Assembly (NCBI RefSeq): GCF_900110245.1
Contig: NZ_FOCZ01000001.1
Location: forward strand, 124,001 to 188,000
Source of the DNA: Niastella yeongjuensis
Lineage (GTDB): Bacteria > Bacteroidota > Bacteroidia > Chitinophagales > Chitinophagaceae
Direction of reading: 5' to 3'
DNA: 64,000 bases
Shown piece by piece: positions 8,038 through 16,469 of the stretch. The notes below the pieces were generated by a model. It did no database searches and was not told where the DNA came from. It worked only from the letters and a program-made list of their open reading frames with translations. Position 1 is the first letter of the stretch. The number at the start of each line of letters is the position of its first letter. A program made the position numbers and the translations under genes.

Positions 8038-9087
8038 ATGCAATTTACCGCAGCCCAAATAGCTATGATCATCAATGGCAAAGTGGAAGGAAACCCTGAA
8101 ACTTTGGTGCATTCGTTTGGAAAGATTGAAGAAGCGCAAGCTGGTCAGCTTTCTTTTTTGGCCAATCCTAAATACGAAGAATACCTGTATCGCACACAGG
8201 CATCTCTGGTTATCATCAATGACGCACAGGAATTGAAAGAACCAGTAAACGCAACGTTGATCAGAGTTGCCGATGCTTATTCTGCTTTTGCTACCCTGCT
8301 TACCAAATACCAGGAAATGGCTACCCAAAAGTTATCGGGTATCCAGGAACCTGCTTATATCAGTAAGTCGGCCAAATATGGTCAACAGGTATTTATTGGT
8401 GCTTTTTCTTACCTCGGTGAGAACGTAGAGCTGGGGAATAATGTAAAAATATTCCCGAACGTATTCCTGGGCGATAATGTAAAGATCAGTGACAATACCA
8501 TAGTTCATCCCGGCGTAAAAATTTACCACGGTTGTGTTATTGGTAAAAACGTAACCATTCATGCCGGCACAGTTGTAGGCAGCGATGGCTTTGGTTTTGC
8601 GCCGCAGGCAGATGGCAGCTTTAAAAAAGTGCCACAAATTGGGAATGTAGTAGTGGAAGATTTTGTAGAGATCGGCGCTAATGCCACCATCGACCGCGCC
8701 ACCATCGGTTCAACCGTAATAAAATCAGGCGCCAAACTCGACAACCTGATTCAGGTAGCCCATAACGTGGAAGTAGGTAACAATACAGTGATCGCCGCAC
8801 AGGCTGGCGTAAGCGGCAGTACCAAAATCGGCAACAATGTGATGATTGGCGGACAGGCCGGTATTGTTGGGCACATTCATATTGCCGATGGCAGTAAGAT
8901 CAATGCCCAAAGCGGCGTGAGCAAATCTATAAAAACACCTAATGCGGCCGTTACCGGTAGCCCCGCTTTTGAATATACCAGCGCCTTGCGCAGCCAGGCT
9001 GTAAGCCGCAAACTGCCCGATCTGGAGAAAAGAATTGCAGAACTGGAACAGTTGGTGAAGCAGTTGCTTACTGAAAAGGTGGGTTAG
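8038..9087 (+). CDS. lpxD: UDP-3-O-acylglucosamine N-acyltransferase
   Basis: A 349-residue LpxD, third step of lipid A synthesis: it adds the second 3-hydroxyacyl chain from acyl-ACP to UDP-3-O-acylglucosamine. The N-terminal uridine-binding domain (GQLSFLANPKYEEYL) precedes a left-handed beta-helix of hexapeptide repeats from about residue 110 to 310. Around the catalytic His the sequence is NLIQVAHNVEVGNN, and GSDGFGFAP is conserved. A C-terminal helix (RKLPDLEKRIAELEQLVKQL) serves ACP binding or trimer contacts. It is followed by a strong terminator, so it is not cotranscribed with lpxC further on. Confidence 0.97.
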   Translation: MQFTAAQIAMIINGKVEGNPETLVHSFGKIEEAQAGQLSFLANPKYEEYLYRTQASLVIINDAQELKEPVNATLIRVADAYSAFATLLTKYQEMATQKLSGIQEPAYISKSAKYGQQVFIGAFSYLGENVELGNNVKIFPNVFLGDNVKISDNTIVHPGVKIYHGCVIGKNVTIHAGTVVGSDGFGFAPQADGSFKKVPQIGNVVVEDFVEIGANATIDRATIGSTVIKSGAKLDNLIQVAHNVEVGNNTVIAAQAGVSGSTKIGNNVMIGGQAGIVGHIHIADGSKINAQSGVSKSIKTPNAAVTGSPAFEYTSALRSQAVSRKLPDLEKRIAELEQLVKQLLTEKVG

Positions 9088-9121
9088 GATCGGAATTATA
9101 AATTTGAACGTGTAATATATT

Positions 9122-9156
9122 AAAAGGGTTGATGGTTTTATACCTCAACCCTTTTT
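9122..9156 (+). terminator. Rho-independent terminator of lpxD
   Basis: A perfect 11-bp stem, AAAAGGGTTGA with TCAACCCTTTT, and a 12-base loop, followed by further T residues. It starts 35 bases after the lpxD stop. Confidence 0.85.
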
Positions 9157-9208
9157 CTTACTTCAAATCACCCTTGCCTAATTTTTTCTCCTTTATCAAC
9201 CTACCTCG

Positions 9209-9234
9209 CCCGCCGTAGCCTTGGCGTAGGCGGG
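9209..9234. repeat. GC-rich imperfect hairpin element
   Basis: CCCGCC at 9209-9214 pairs with GGCGGG at 9229-9234, with an inner GCC/GGC stem. It is much richer in GC than its surroundings and abuts the stop of the reverse-strand cytochrome gene. It resembles a dispersed intergenic hairpin seen in many Bacteroidota genomes, and similar GC-rich hairpins occur at 25279-25304 and 52402-52420. Confidence 0.5.
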
Positions 9235-9238
9235 TCAA

Positions 9239-10183
9239 CTACTTCTTCATATCTGCTTTGGCAGTAGTAGAGGGCAATGTCTTCAAATAGTTATAAATCG
9301 CCTTCAGGTCATTATCACTCATTCGTTTAAACGAATTCCAGGGCATATGGCTGTAAGGGATCAACTTTCCCATTCTAAACCGGTTGATGAAATCATTTTG
9401 CGACCAGCCAAAGATCCTGCCTGGCGTATTGAGATTTATATTAGGCGAAACAAGTGTTGGAATGCCCGGTTCTTCAAACTTCATCCCGCCGGCAAACGGT
9501 TCACCAATAAAAGCGCCTGTCATCATATCGCGATTGGTATGGCACCCTACACAATTAGCCACACTGTTGGCCAGGTATTTACCATATATGGCTGTTGAAT
9601 CTCTGGGAATTGATTTGGGTACGGTTTCACTGGGGCCAACAGGTTTTAATAGAAATGCTTTCACCACCCTGCCCATCATGGTTACAGTATGTTCAGGAAC
9701 CGCATTCTTTTCCGGTTTGGTGCTGCGCAAAAAAGAGATCACCGCGGTAAGGTCTTCATCGCTCATATTATGAAAGGGCATAAAATCAATAACCGCCGTG
9801 CCATCGGGCCGTACGCCATGGCGTAAGATGCGGGCAATTTCGCCATCGGTATATCTTCCAATACCCGTTGTTGAATCGGAGGTAATATTCCTGACATAAA
9901 AATTTCCCACCGGTGTTTCAAAGATATGACCACCCTTCAGCGCCGGCTCCTGTCCGAGTTTAAACACCGAGTCGGCGTTACCCGGAAAATGGCAATCGGC
10001 GCAATGGGCGGGGCCATAGGCTATTTCTTTCCCATGCGCTATCACTGCACTGTCGGTAGAGGCTTTTATATTGGGATAAGGTGCCTCGAATTTGAGGTTC
10101 TGGCGGCTGGCAATCACTATTATTATTATCAGTACCAAAGACAGTATGACTATGCCTGTCCATTTTAAGAATTTGCGTATCAT
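9239..10183 (-). CDS. Membrane-anchored diheme cytochrome c
   Basis: A 314-residue protein with an uncleaved-looking N-terminal membrane helix (about residues 9-26) and two cytochrome c domains in the periplasm. Heme-binding CXXCH motifs are CADCH at residues 61-65 and CVGCH near residue 210. Candidate axial Met residues are in VIDFMPFHNMSDEDL and YSHMPWNSFKRMSDNDL. It belongs to the gluconate/alcohol dehydrogenase cytochrome-subunit-like group of diheme proteins, which pass electrons to terminal oxidases. No dehydrogenase partner is adjacent. It sits in reverse orientation between lpxD and lpxC-fabZ, splitting the lipid A cluster. Confidence 0.88.
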   Translation of the reverse strand: MIRKFLKWTGIVILSLVLIIIIVIASRQNLKFEAPYPNIKASTDSAVIAHGKEIAYGPAHCADCHFPGNADSVFKLGQEPALKGGHIFETPVGNFYVRNITSDSTTGIGRYTDGEIARILRHGVRPDGTAVIDFMPFHNMSDEDLTAVISFLRSTKPEKNAVPEHTVTMMGRVVKAFLLKPVGPSETVPKSIPRDSTAIYGKYLANSVANCVGCHTNRDMMTGAFIGEPFAGGMKFEEPGIPTLVSPNINLNTPGRIFGWSQNDFINRFRMGKLIPYSHMPWNSFKRMSDNDLKAIYNYLKTLPSTTAKADMKK

Positions 10184-10330
10184 GTGGATATAATTTTTCT
10201 GGGATCCTCAAAACTAAATGGCCGGGGTGGGTGTTAAACCCTTCGCTGTAATGAATTGAGAAATCACTTATATGAATTGAGAAAAATGAGTAAGGCCATG
10301 TTCTGTACCTTTTCGTCTGAGTGGAATCCC

Positions 10331-10338
10331 TATCTTTG
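10331..10338 (+). promoter_or_regulatory. Candidate -7 element for lpxC-fabZ
   Basis: TATCTTTG matches TAnnTTTG, 24 bases before the ATG at 10363. The -33 region has no clear TTG. Confidence 0.45.
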
Positions 10339-10362
10339 CGCATTCTTTTATAAAACCAAAGG

Positions 10363-11766
10363 ATGAACAATAACTTTAATCCAGATAAGCAACATACCCT
10401 GCAGTCTGCTGTGAGTATTTCCGGTACGGGTTTACATACAGGTGTAAATGTGGATATGACCTTAAAACCAGCCCATCCGGGTTTTGGTTTTCAGTTTCAA
10501 CGCATTGACCTGCCCGGACAACCTGTAATTAAGGCTGATTGTGACCTGGTTACCGATACTTCCCGGGGAACTACCCTGCAGGAAGGCGATACCAAGGTTT
10601 GTACGGTAGAGCATATTCTGGCTGCCTTGGTGGGCATGGGTGTTGATAACTGTCTGATTGAACTGAATGGCCCTGAAATTCCCATCGCAGATGGTAGTTC
10701 AGCCCCTTTTGTGGAAATTATTGAAGAAGCCGGTGTATTGGAACAGGATGCGGCCAAAGTATGGTACAGCATCGATACCAATATTACCCATTACGATGAA
10801 AAGAAAAGGGTTGAAATGACAGCCCTGCCTGCCACAGATTATAAAATAACCACCCTCATTGATTTTAATAGCCCGGTACTGGGCACCCAGCATGCTGGTT
10901 TAAAAACCATGCGTGATTTCAAGGATGAAATTGCGCCCTGCCGTACTTTCTGTTTCCTGCACGAGTTGGAAATGCTGCTGCAACACAATCTTATCAAGGG
11001 CGGTGATGTCAACAACGCTATTGTGATTGTTGACAAGCCTGTTACGCCTGAGGTTATGGAACGGTTGGCAAAAGTTTTCAACAAGAAAAACATTGAGGTT
11101 AAGAATGAAGGGTACCTCAATAACCTGGAGTTGCGTTTCCCCAATGAACCTGCCCGCCACAAAACACTGGATGTGGTAGGTGACCTGGCCCTTATCGGGT
11201 ATCCTATCAAGGCGCATATCATTGCCAACCGCCCCGGTCACAGCACCAATGTTGATTTTGCCCGCAAGATCAAGCAGTATATAAAAAAAAACAAACATGT
11301 AAAGGATGTACCGGTATATGATCCCAATCTGCCCCCGGTTTACAACACGCAGCAGATCGAAAAAACACTGCCGCACCGCTTTCCTTTCCTGTTGGTTGAC
11401 AAGATCATAGAATTAAGCGATAAACATATTGTAGGTATCAAGAATGTGACTTTCAACGAGCCTTTCTTTGCAGGTCATTTTCCCGGAAATCCCGTAATGC
11501 CCGGCGTTTTACAGGTAGAAGCACTGGCCCAAACCGGTGGAATTCTTTGTATCAACGCTATGCCGCCCGGTGAGTACGACACCTACTTTTTGAAGATCGA
11601 TAATTGTAAATTCAAGCAAAAAGTTGTTCCCGGAGATACTATGATCCTGAAAATGGAGTTAATGGCTCCTATACGGCGCGGTATTTGCGAAATGCGGGGT
11701 ACGGTATATGTTGGCAACAAAATTGCCACGGAAGCCGACCTTATGGCGCAACTGGTAAAACGGTAA
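10363..11766 (+). CDS. lpxC-fabZ: Bifunctional UDP-3-O-acyl-N-acetylglucosamine deacetylase / 3-hydroxyacyl-ACP dehydratase
   Basis: A 467-residue natural fusion typical of Bacteroidota. Residues about 8-310 are LpxC, the zinc-dependent committed step of lipid A synthesis: SISGTGLHTG, VCTVEHILAALVGMGVDNC (zinc His), EIPIADGSSAPF, the FCFLHE segment, RHKTLDVVGDLALIG (second zinc His and Asp) and IIANRPGHSTN (His acid/base). Residues about 325-467 are FabZ, with a hot-dog fold: LPHRFPFLLVDKI, FFAGHFPGNPVMPGVLQVEA (catalytic His and Glu) and DNCKFKQKVVPGD. The fusion links use of 3-hydroxyacyl-ACP for lipid A with its dehydration in fatty acid synthesis. lpxA follows 228 bases downstream. Confidence 0.97.
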   Translation: MNNNFNPDKQHTLQSAVSISGTGLHTGVNVDMTLKPAHPGFGFQFQRIDLPGQPVIKADCDLVTDTSRGTTLQEGDTKVCTVEHILAALVGMGVDNCLIELNGPEIPIADGSSAPFVEIIEEAGVLEQDAAKVWYSIDTNITHYDEKKRVEMTALPATDYKITTLIDFNSPVLGTQHAGLKTMRDFKDEIAPCRTFCFLHELEMLLQHNLIKGGDVNNAIVIVDKPVTPEVMERLAKVFNKKNIEVKNEGYLNNLELRFPNEPARHKTLDVVGDLALIGYPIKAHIIANRPGHSTNVDFARKIKQYIKKNKHVKDVPVYDPNLPPVYNTQQIEKTLPHRFPFLLVDKIIELSDKHIVGIKNVTFNEPFFAGHFPGNPVMPGVLQVEALAQTGGILCINAMPPGEYDTYFLKIDNCKFKQKVVPGDTMILKMELMAPIRRGICEMRGTVYVGNKIATEADLMAQLVKR

Positions 11767-11994
11767 ATAATTGGTTATTATGCCTGAAAAAGGTTAATGA
11801 GCAATAAAATATATCAGGTCGTAGGGGTTTAATGATCTAGATTTGTCTATTTTAGCAGATTAATTAATATCAAACGTCAATCCATCCATAAACAGAATTT
11901 AGGTGACAATCACCAGCAAAATCCCACCGGGGATGGGATGTCTGTTACGCCTATGAGTGAATATCCTGGTACAACCCTTAAGAATGTTAACAAA

Positions 11995-12801
11995 ATGATT
12001 CATCCGCACACATATATACACCCTAACGCCAAGTTAGCCACCAATGTGAAGATTGATCCTTTTACGGTTATTCACCAAAACGTGGAGATTGGCGAAGGCA
12101 CCTGGATAGGAAGTAATGTAACCATCATGGAAGGCGCCCGCATCGGCAAAAACTGCCGTATTTTCCCCGGAGCCGTTATTTCTGCCATGCCGCAGGACCT
12201 TAAATTTGAAGGTGAAGAAACGCTTACTGAAATTGGTGATAATACCACCATTCGTGAGTTCGTAACTATTCACCGGGGTACTAAAGACAGGTGGAAAACC
12301 AAGGTTGGTAAAAATTGTATGATCATGGCGTATAGCCATGTTGCCCACGATTGTATCATAGGCAACAACGTTATCCTGAGTAATAACTCACAGGTAGCTG
12401 GTCACGTAATACTGGGCGACTGGGCCATTTTAGGTGGCATGTGCGCCGTTCACCAATTTACCAAGGTTGGTCAGCACGCCTTTGTAAGCGGTGGTTCACT
12501 GGTAGGTAAAGATATTCCTCCTTATATTAAAGCCGGCCGCCAGCCATTGAGCTATGCCGGTGTAAACTCAGTTGGTTTAAAAAGACGTGGTTTTACCATC
12601 GATAAGATCAATCATATCCTTGATATCTATCGCGTTATATACAACAAAGGCTTTAATACCAGCCAGGCCCTCGAATACCTGGAAGAAGAGTTTTCCGCAT
12701 CCGACGAACGCGATGAAATTGTAACCTTTATTCGCGAAAGTGGCCGTGGTATCATTAAACGCTATTCAAAAAATAGTGTGGATGAAGATATCGCTGACTA
12801 A
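11995..12801 (+). CDS. lpxA: Acyl-ACP--UDP-N-acetylglucosamine O-acyltransferase
   Basis: LpxA performs the first step of lipid A synthesis, moving a 3-hydroxyacyl chain from ACP to UDP-GlcNAc. The 268-residue form starts IHPHTYIHPNAKLATNVKID. Hexapeptide repeats build a left-handed beta-helix to about residue 190, with YSHVAHDCIIGNN containing the catalytic His and the GGMCAVHQFTKVGQHAFVSG turn. A C-terminal helical domain includes VGLKRRGF. An ATG 19 codons upstream (11938) is possible but adds residues that do not fit the family start. The coding end overlaps the next gene's start by 20 bases, which points to coupled translation. Confidence 0.95.
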   Translation: MIHPHTYIHPNAKLATNVKIDPFTVIHQNVEIGEGTWIGSNVTIMEGARIGKNCRIFPGAVISAMPQDLKFEGEETLTEIGDNTTIREFVTIHRGTKDRWKTKVGKNCMIMAYSHVAHDCIIGNNVILSNNSQVAGHVILGDWAILGGMCAVHQFTKVGQHAFVSGGSLVGKDIPPYIKAGRQPLSYAGVNSVGLKRRGFTIDKINHILDIYRVIYNKGFNTSQALEYLEEEFSASDERDEIVTFIRESGRGIIKRYSKNSVDEDIAD

Positions 12802-13447
12802 TGCGGGCAAACGTTTTAACCGCGACTGGATCTTCCGAAACATAGATCAGGAATTTATTTCAGGCACTGCCTATGCGATTACCGGTCCCAATGGGTCCGG
12901 TAAATCTACATTATTACAGGTCATAGGCGGCGCCATTATGATGAGTGAAGGGAAAGCCAAATACACAATAGGCAATGGGCAATGGGCAATAGACAATACA
13001 AATGCCCCGGAGAAAGAGATCGAGGTCGATAACGCGTTTCAGTATATCTCAATTGCCGCGCCTTATTTAGAGTTGATTGAAGAAATGACAGTGGTGGAAA
13101 TGCTGGAGTTTCATGCGCAATTCAAACCCTTTCTTTCCAGGATTACCATTCCCGATATAATCTCCATTATTGGTTTAAAAGCAGCCAGCCACAAACAAAT
13201 CCGGTTTTATTCAAGTGGGATGAAACAGCGGGTTAAGCTGGCACAGGCTATCTTCAGTGATGTGCCCTGTGTGTTGCTCGATGAGCCCTGCACCAACCTC
13301 GATGCGGTGGGAATTGAATTATATCATCAGTTGATCCGCGACTACGGTAATAACCGGTTGATCATTGTTAGCTCCAACGATCCCCAGGAGTATTCTTTCT
13401 GTACTGAAATGATAAGCATCATGGATTATAAGACCGTGAAACGGTAG
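12782..13447 (+). CDS. ABC transporter ATP-binding protein
   Basis: A 221-residue ABC ATPase. Walker A is GPNGSGKST near residue 32, the signature is YSSGMKQRVKLAQ, Walker B is CVLLDEPCTNLD and the H-loop region is IIVSSNDPQEY, where the usual His is replaced. No permease is encoded next to it. The ATG at 12782 is preferred to an upstream one at 12740 because MKISLTNAGKRF fits the first strand of the fold. Its position directly after lpxA, with overlap, is conserved in related genomes as far as I recall, but its cargo is unknown. A five-unit 7-bp repeat array lies in frame between Walker A and the Q-loop and encodes the IGNGQWAIDN stretch. Confidence 0.85.
   Translation: MKISLTNAGKRFNRDWIFRNIDQEFISGTAYAITGPNGSGKSTLLQVIGGAIMMSEGKAKYTIGNGQWAIDNTNAPEKEIEVDNAFQYISIAAPYLELIEEMTVVEMLEFHAQFKPFLSRITIPDIISIIGLKAASHKQIRFYSSGMKQRVKLAQAIFSDVPCVLLDEPCTNLDAVGIELYHQLIRDYGNNRLIIVSSNDPQEYSFCTEMISIMDYKTVKR
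12964..12998. repeat. 7-bp tandem array inside the ABC ATPase coding region
   Basis: Units read cacaata, ggcaatg, ggcaatg, ggcaata, gacaata. This is the same unit type as the intergenic array at 49736-49763. At 35 bases it is not a multiple of three, yet the frame is open on both sides. Confidence 0.85.
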
Positions 13448-13454
13448 TCAGCAA

Positions 13455-13486
13455 CCCTGTCAGCCTGTTAACTTATCAACTCATCT
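13455..13486. repeat. Weak 8-bp array between convergent genes
   Basis: Steps of eight give ccctgtca, gcctgtta, acttatca, actcatct. It fills nearly the whole 33-base gap between the ABC ATPase and the secreted protein gene, and includes the latter's stop. Confidence 0.5.
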
Positions 13487-14743
13487 CTTCTGCACATATA
13501 CATGACTGCCAATACCTAAATGCGCTTTGTCTTTCGGGTAGAAATAAAATGCCCGGCGCATGGAAGAACCATTGTTAAAGCGCAGCTCAATGGAATAGCC
13601 TTTTAATATATAAGAACCGGCTTCGTCTTTTTTGGAATAAGCCGCTGTGGGAATACTATAATCAGTATAATTGGTGCCAACCGATACCCCGGTTAATGCA
13701 AACCGGCCTACGGTATTAAACAGAATGTTTTTAGAAGAAACCGTAACTACGTTCCCCCCCATGGGTGAGCCGCCTGCCCCTGCCATGTTACTGAAGGCAC
13801 CTTCAATTTTTTCATTGCCGGCTGCGGGTCGGCCCCAGAACCAGTTCTTTTCCCACCGTTCTGTTTTATTTCTTGTTGGCCAGGAAACCACAATAGCGCC
13901 GCCGCTTATTCGCCAGGTGCCCCATTTCTTAGGTTCCCGTTGTTTCGACACAGCTACATCAAACTCATACGGACTTACTACAGGATTGCTGTACAGACTG
14001 CCATCGTTCAATAAAAGATAAGGCGTGTATTCGCTCATAACAGCGCCCCCTACCCCATAACTATATTCCAGGTTAAGAACAATCCCTTTTATTTCGGTTG
14101 CTTTTAAACCCCGTACTGCACGGTTTGTATTATCGGCATTGGCTATAACATTGCGGGGAGTAGGTGCTTTCTCTGTAACGGCAGGAACTAACGGCTGGGG
14201 CAACGCATTGGTTTTTGCCACTTCGTTTTGTCCGCCGGTTTCAAAGGCGCCTTCCTGTTTGGCCAGTTTGCCAAAATGCATGGCGGCCGATTTCATACAA
14301 TTGGTATAATAGGTAATATCGGGTGAGCTAAACAGCTTTGCCAGGCGGTACTGCTGGTTGCTGGTACGGTAAGCCATATACGCCACATACCATACTTTGC
14401 CATTTTTATCGGTGATTTTGCCTGAATAAGAAGAGAGGGTGCTGTAACTGATATTCTTTTTGTCTTTGTTTTTATTTTTTGGCTCTGTAAAACCAGAAAA
14501 GCGCATATTTCGGTCGATAGAACCGGTAAACCATTCATCAAAGTTCTTTCCGTCGGCCTTTTCGAGTGGCATTATTTCATAGGAGAACTCTTTATTTTCA
14601 TCGCTGAAAACAGCGGTAGGGCTAAAGAAATAATGTCCTTTATTTTCTTCCATCTTCCAGCCTAACATAGGCTGAACTGTTTGAGCAAGCACTGAGGGAA
14701 TACCCAACCCCATGATCAGGACAACCAGGAGCATATTTTTCAT
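13481..14743 (-). CDS. Secreted protein of unknown function, paralogue 1
   Basis: A 420-residue exported protein with a signal peptide (MKNMLLVVLIMGLGIPSVLAQ). It aligns along its whole length with the product of the next gene upstream in transcription (14926-16173). Shared landmarks include FSYEIMPLEKADG, an acidic/aromatic EWFTGSID segment, the YVAYMAYR and SSPDITYYTNCMK strands, then a second domain with TEIKGIVLNLEYS, YLLLNDGSLYSNPVVSPY, KKWGTWRISGG, NWFWGRP, VGRFALTG, LRFNNGSSMRRAFYFYP and GIGSHVYVQKR. No catalytic motif stands out. The N-terminal and C-terminal domains are joined by a low-complexity linker (about 170-215). Possibly a binding or surface protein; I do not recognise the family. 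Confidence 0.75.
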   Translation of the reverse strand: MKNMLLVVLIMGLGIPSVLAQTVQPMLGWKMEENKGHYFFSPTAVFSDENKEFSYEIMPLEKADGKNFDEWFTGSIDRNMRFSGFTEPKNKNKDKKNISYSTLSSYSGKITDKNGKVWYVAYMAYRTSNQQYRLAKLFSSPDITYYTNCMKSAAMHFGKLAKQEGAFETGGQNEVAKTNALPQPLVPAVTEKAPTPRNVIANADNTNRAVRGLKATEIKGIVLNLEYSYGVGGAVMSEYTPYLLLNDGSLYSNPVVSPYEFDVAVSKQREPKKWGTWRISGGAIVVSWPTRNKTERWEKNWFWGRPAAGNEKIEGAFSNMAGAGGSPMGGNVVTVSSKNILFNTVGRFALTGVSVGTNYTDYSIPTAAYSKKDEAGSYILKGYSIELRFNNGSSMRRAFYFYPKDKAHLGIGSHVYVQKR

Positions 14744-14862
14744 AAGTAGGCTATTTACAGCCTTTGAAAGTCAATTTTCGGGCCACAGAAAAAAAAGACG
14801 GTTTACCAGGCCTAAATTTTTCTCACATGTTCAAAACTTTTCCAACCCAGTACCGGTAAAAC

Positions 14863-14898
14863 AGAAAAGGGCCCCGACTTAAGTCGTGACCCTTTTCT
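14863..14898 (-). terminator. Hairpin terminator between the two paralogues
   Basis: The 9-bp stem AGAAAAGGG/CCCTTTTCT encloses a palindrome CGACTTAAGTCG. It lies 28 bases past the stop of the 14926-16173 gene on the reverse strand, suggesting separate transcription of the two paralogues. Confidence 0.6.
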
Positions 14899-14925
14899 TA
14901 GGTTCCATATAAGGAAATATCGTTC

Positions 14926-16173
14926 TTAGTTGCCGGTTAAGCCTTCAACTGCTGCCTGTTTAGGCGCATATACGGCATTGCCTATACCAAAATGGGTGCT
15001 GCCCTGCAGGTAGAAATAGAACATGCGGCGAATAACGGTACCGTTATTGAAGTGCAGTTCCATTGAATAATCATTGAGAGTATAGGTTCCGGCTTCGTTA
15101 TATTTTTTGTATTCAGAAGCAGGTACTGAGGTGCCATCGCCGCCGGTTAATGTAAACTGGCCATCTTTATTGAAGTAAATAAACTTGGAAGTATAAGCTT
15201 TCTCACTGCTTTTTACGTTGCCATTCTCTGCGCCGTTAACGGTCATGAATGAACCTTCCAGTTTTTCGTCTTTTTGAGAAGGAGTAGCCCAGAACCAGTT
15301 CTTGAACCATTTTTCTGTTTCGCCGGTAGTCGTCCAGTCAACCAGGAAAGATCCGTTCTTCAACTTCCAGGTTCCCCATTTCTTGGGGTCCTTTGTCTTT
15401 GAAGCAGCAACATCCAGGCTGTATGGGCTGATAATAGGATCGTTGTAAATAGACCCATCATTCAATACCAGGTAAGGTTTGTAAATACGAACCATTTTAC
15501 CATCGGCGTTGGTGTTATATTCAAGGTGGATCAGGATCCCGTTGATTTCCTGTGTTTTCAACCCTTTTTCAGGTATGGCTTCACTTTGTGAAGTGCTGAT
15601 AGGTGTTCTGTTGTCTTGTTTGCCGTGTGTGTTGTTGTTATTCACTTTGGCAAACCTTCCGTTGGCTGAAGCAGTTGCATCCAGTCTGTTCAGGTTACCA
15701 AAATGTTCAGCAACAGGACGCATGTTGTTTGCATAATATCTCACATCGGGTGAACACATTACACGAGCCATGCGGGTATCGCCCTCTCCTACCTGGTAGG
15801 CAACATAAGTTACATACCATGCTTTGCCTTTTTTATCGGTCAACTCTGTAGAAAGAGAAATGAGCGTTTGATTGGTGGTAATGTTCTTTTTGCCGGTGGC
15901 AGGGATAGTAAAACCAGAGGTAGTTACATCTTTATCAATGGCAGTACTAAACCATTGTTCAATTGGCTGCCCGTCGCTTTTTGCAATAGGCATAATTTCA
16001 TACAGAAATTCCTTGCCTTCCACACTGGCAGCTTTGCCAGGTTTCAGTGTGTAGTTTCCGCTTTTTTCATCCAGATCCCAACCGGAAATAGGTGGTACAG
16101 TTACCTGGGAAAAGGTAGTAGTTTTACTAGCCAAGATACTAAGTACTATCAACAAATAGGGCCTTGTGTTCAT
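14926..16173 (-). CDS. Secreted protein of unknown function, paralogue 2
   Basis: A 415-residue exported protein with the signal peptide MNTRPYLLIVLSILAS through about TTTFSQ. An in-frame ATG seven codons upstream would add MDSIIPV, which is less signal-like. It is the tandem partner of the 13481-14743 product. Matching blocks are FLYEIMPIAKSDG, QWFSTAIDKD, TDKKGKAWYVTYVAYQ, SPDVRYYANNM, TQEINGILIHLEYN, YLVLNDGSIYNDPIISPY, KKWGTWKLKNGS, NWFWATP, LHFNNGTVIRRMFYFYL and GIGNAVY. The pair probably arose by duplication. Differences cluster in the linker and in the loop before the last strands. No enzyme family is recognised. Confidence 0.75.
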   Translation of the reverse strand: MNTRPYLLIVLSILASKTTTFSQVTVPPISGWDLDEKSGNYTLKPGKAASVEGKEFLYEIMPIAKSDGQPIEQWFSTAIDKDVTTSGFTIPATGKKNITTNQTLISLSTELTDKKGKAWYVTYVAYQVGEGDTRMARVMCSPDVRYYANNMRPVAEHFGNLNRLDATASANGRFAKVNNNNTHGKQDNRTPISTSQSEAIPEKGLKTQEINGILIHLEYNTNADGKMVRIYKPYLVLNDGSIYNDPIISPYSLDVAASKTKDPKKWGTWKLKNGSFLVDWTTTGETEKWFKNWFWATPSQKDEKLEGSFMTVNGAENGNVKSSEKAYTSKFIYFNKDGQFTLTGGDGTSVPASEYKKYNEAGTYTLNDYSMELHFNNGTVIRRMFYFYLQGSTHFGIGNAVYAPKQAAVEGLTGN

Positions 16174-16469
16174 AACAGGTATGATTGAATCCAATTAGCA
16201 ACTTTTAGGCCATAGAAAACGCGTAAAACGTCCTTTTATTACGATTAGCAACGTTTTCTTATTAGGAAGGCCTGCAATTGTTAATTGGGGAATGCACAAA
16301 AATAATCTGAAACTCGGTAAAGTCAAATGCCTCGCGCATTATTAAAAGAAATAAAATATCAATTAACGTCAGACCAACACTTTAAATGCTGGTATACATT
16401 ATCGCATATATGTGTAAAATTATTGTTACAACAGGATAAAAAATATTTTTCATATCCCATGCAACTTTT
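16174..16469. other. Intergenic region, 296 bases
   Basis: AT-rich upstream region of the 14926-16173 gene and downstream region of ald. I see no ORF, repeat array or convincing terminator in it. Confidence 0.5.
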
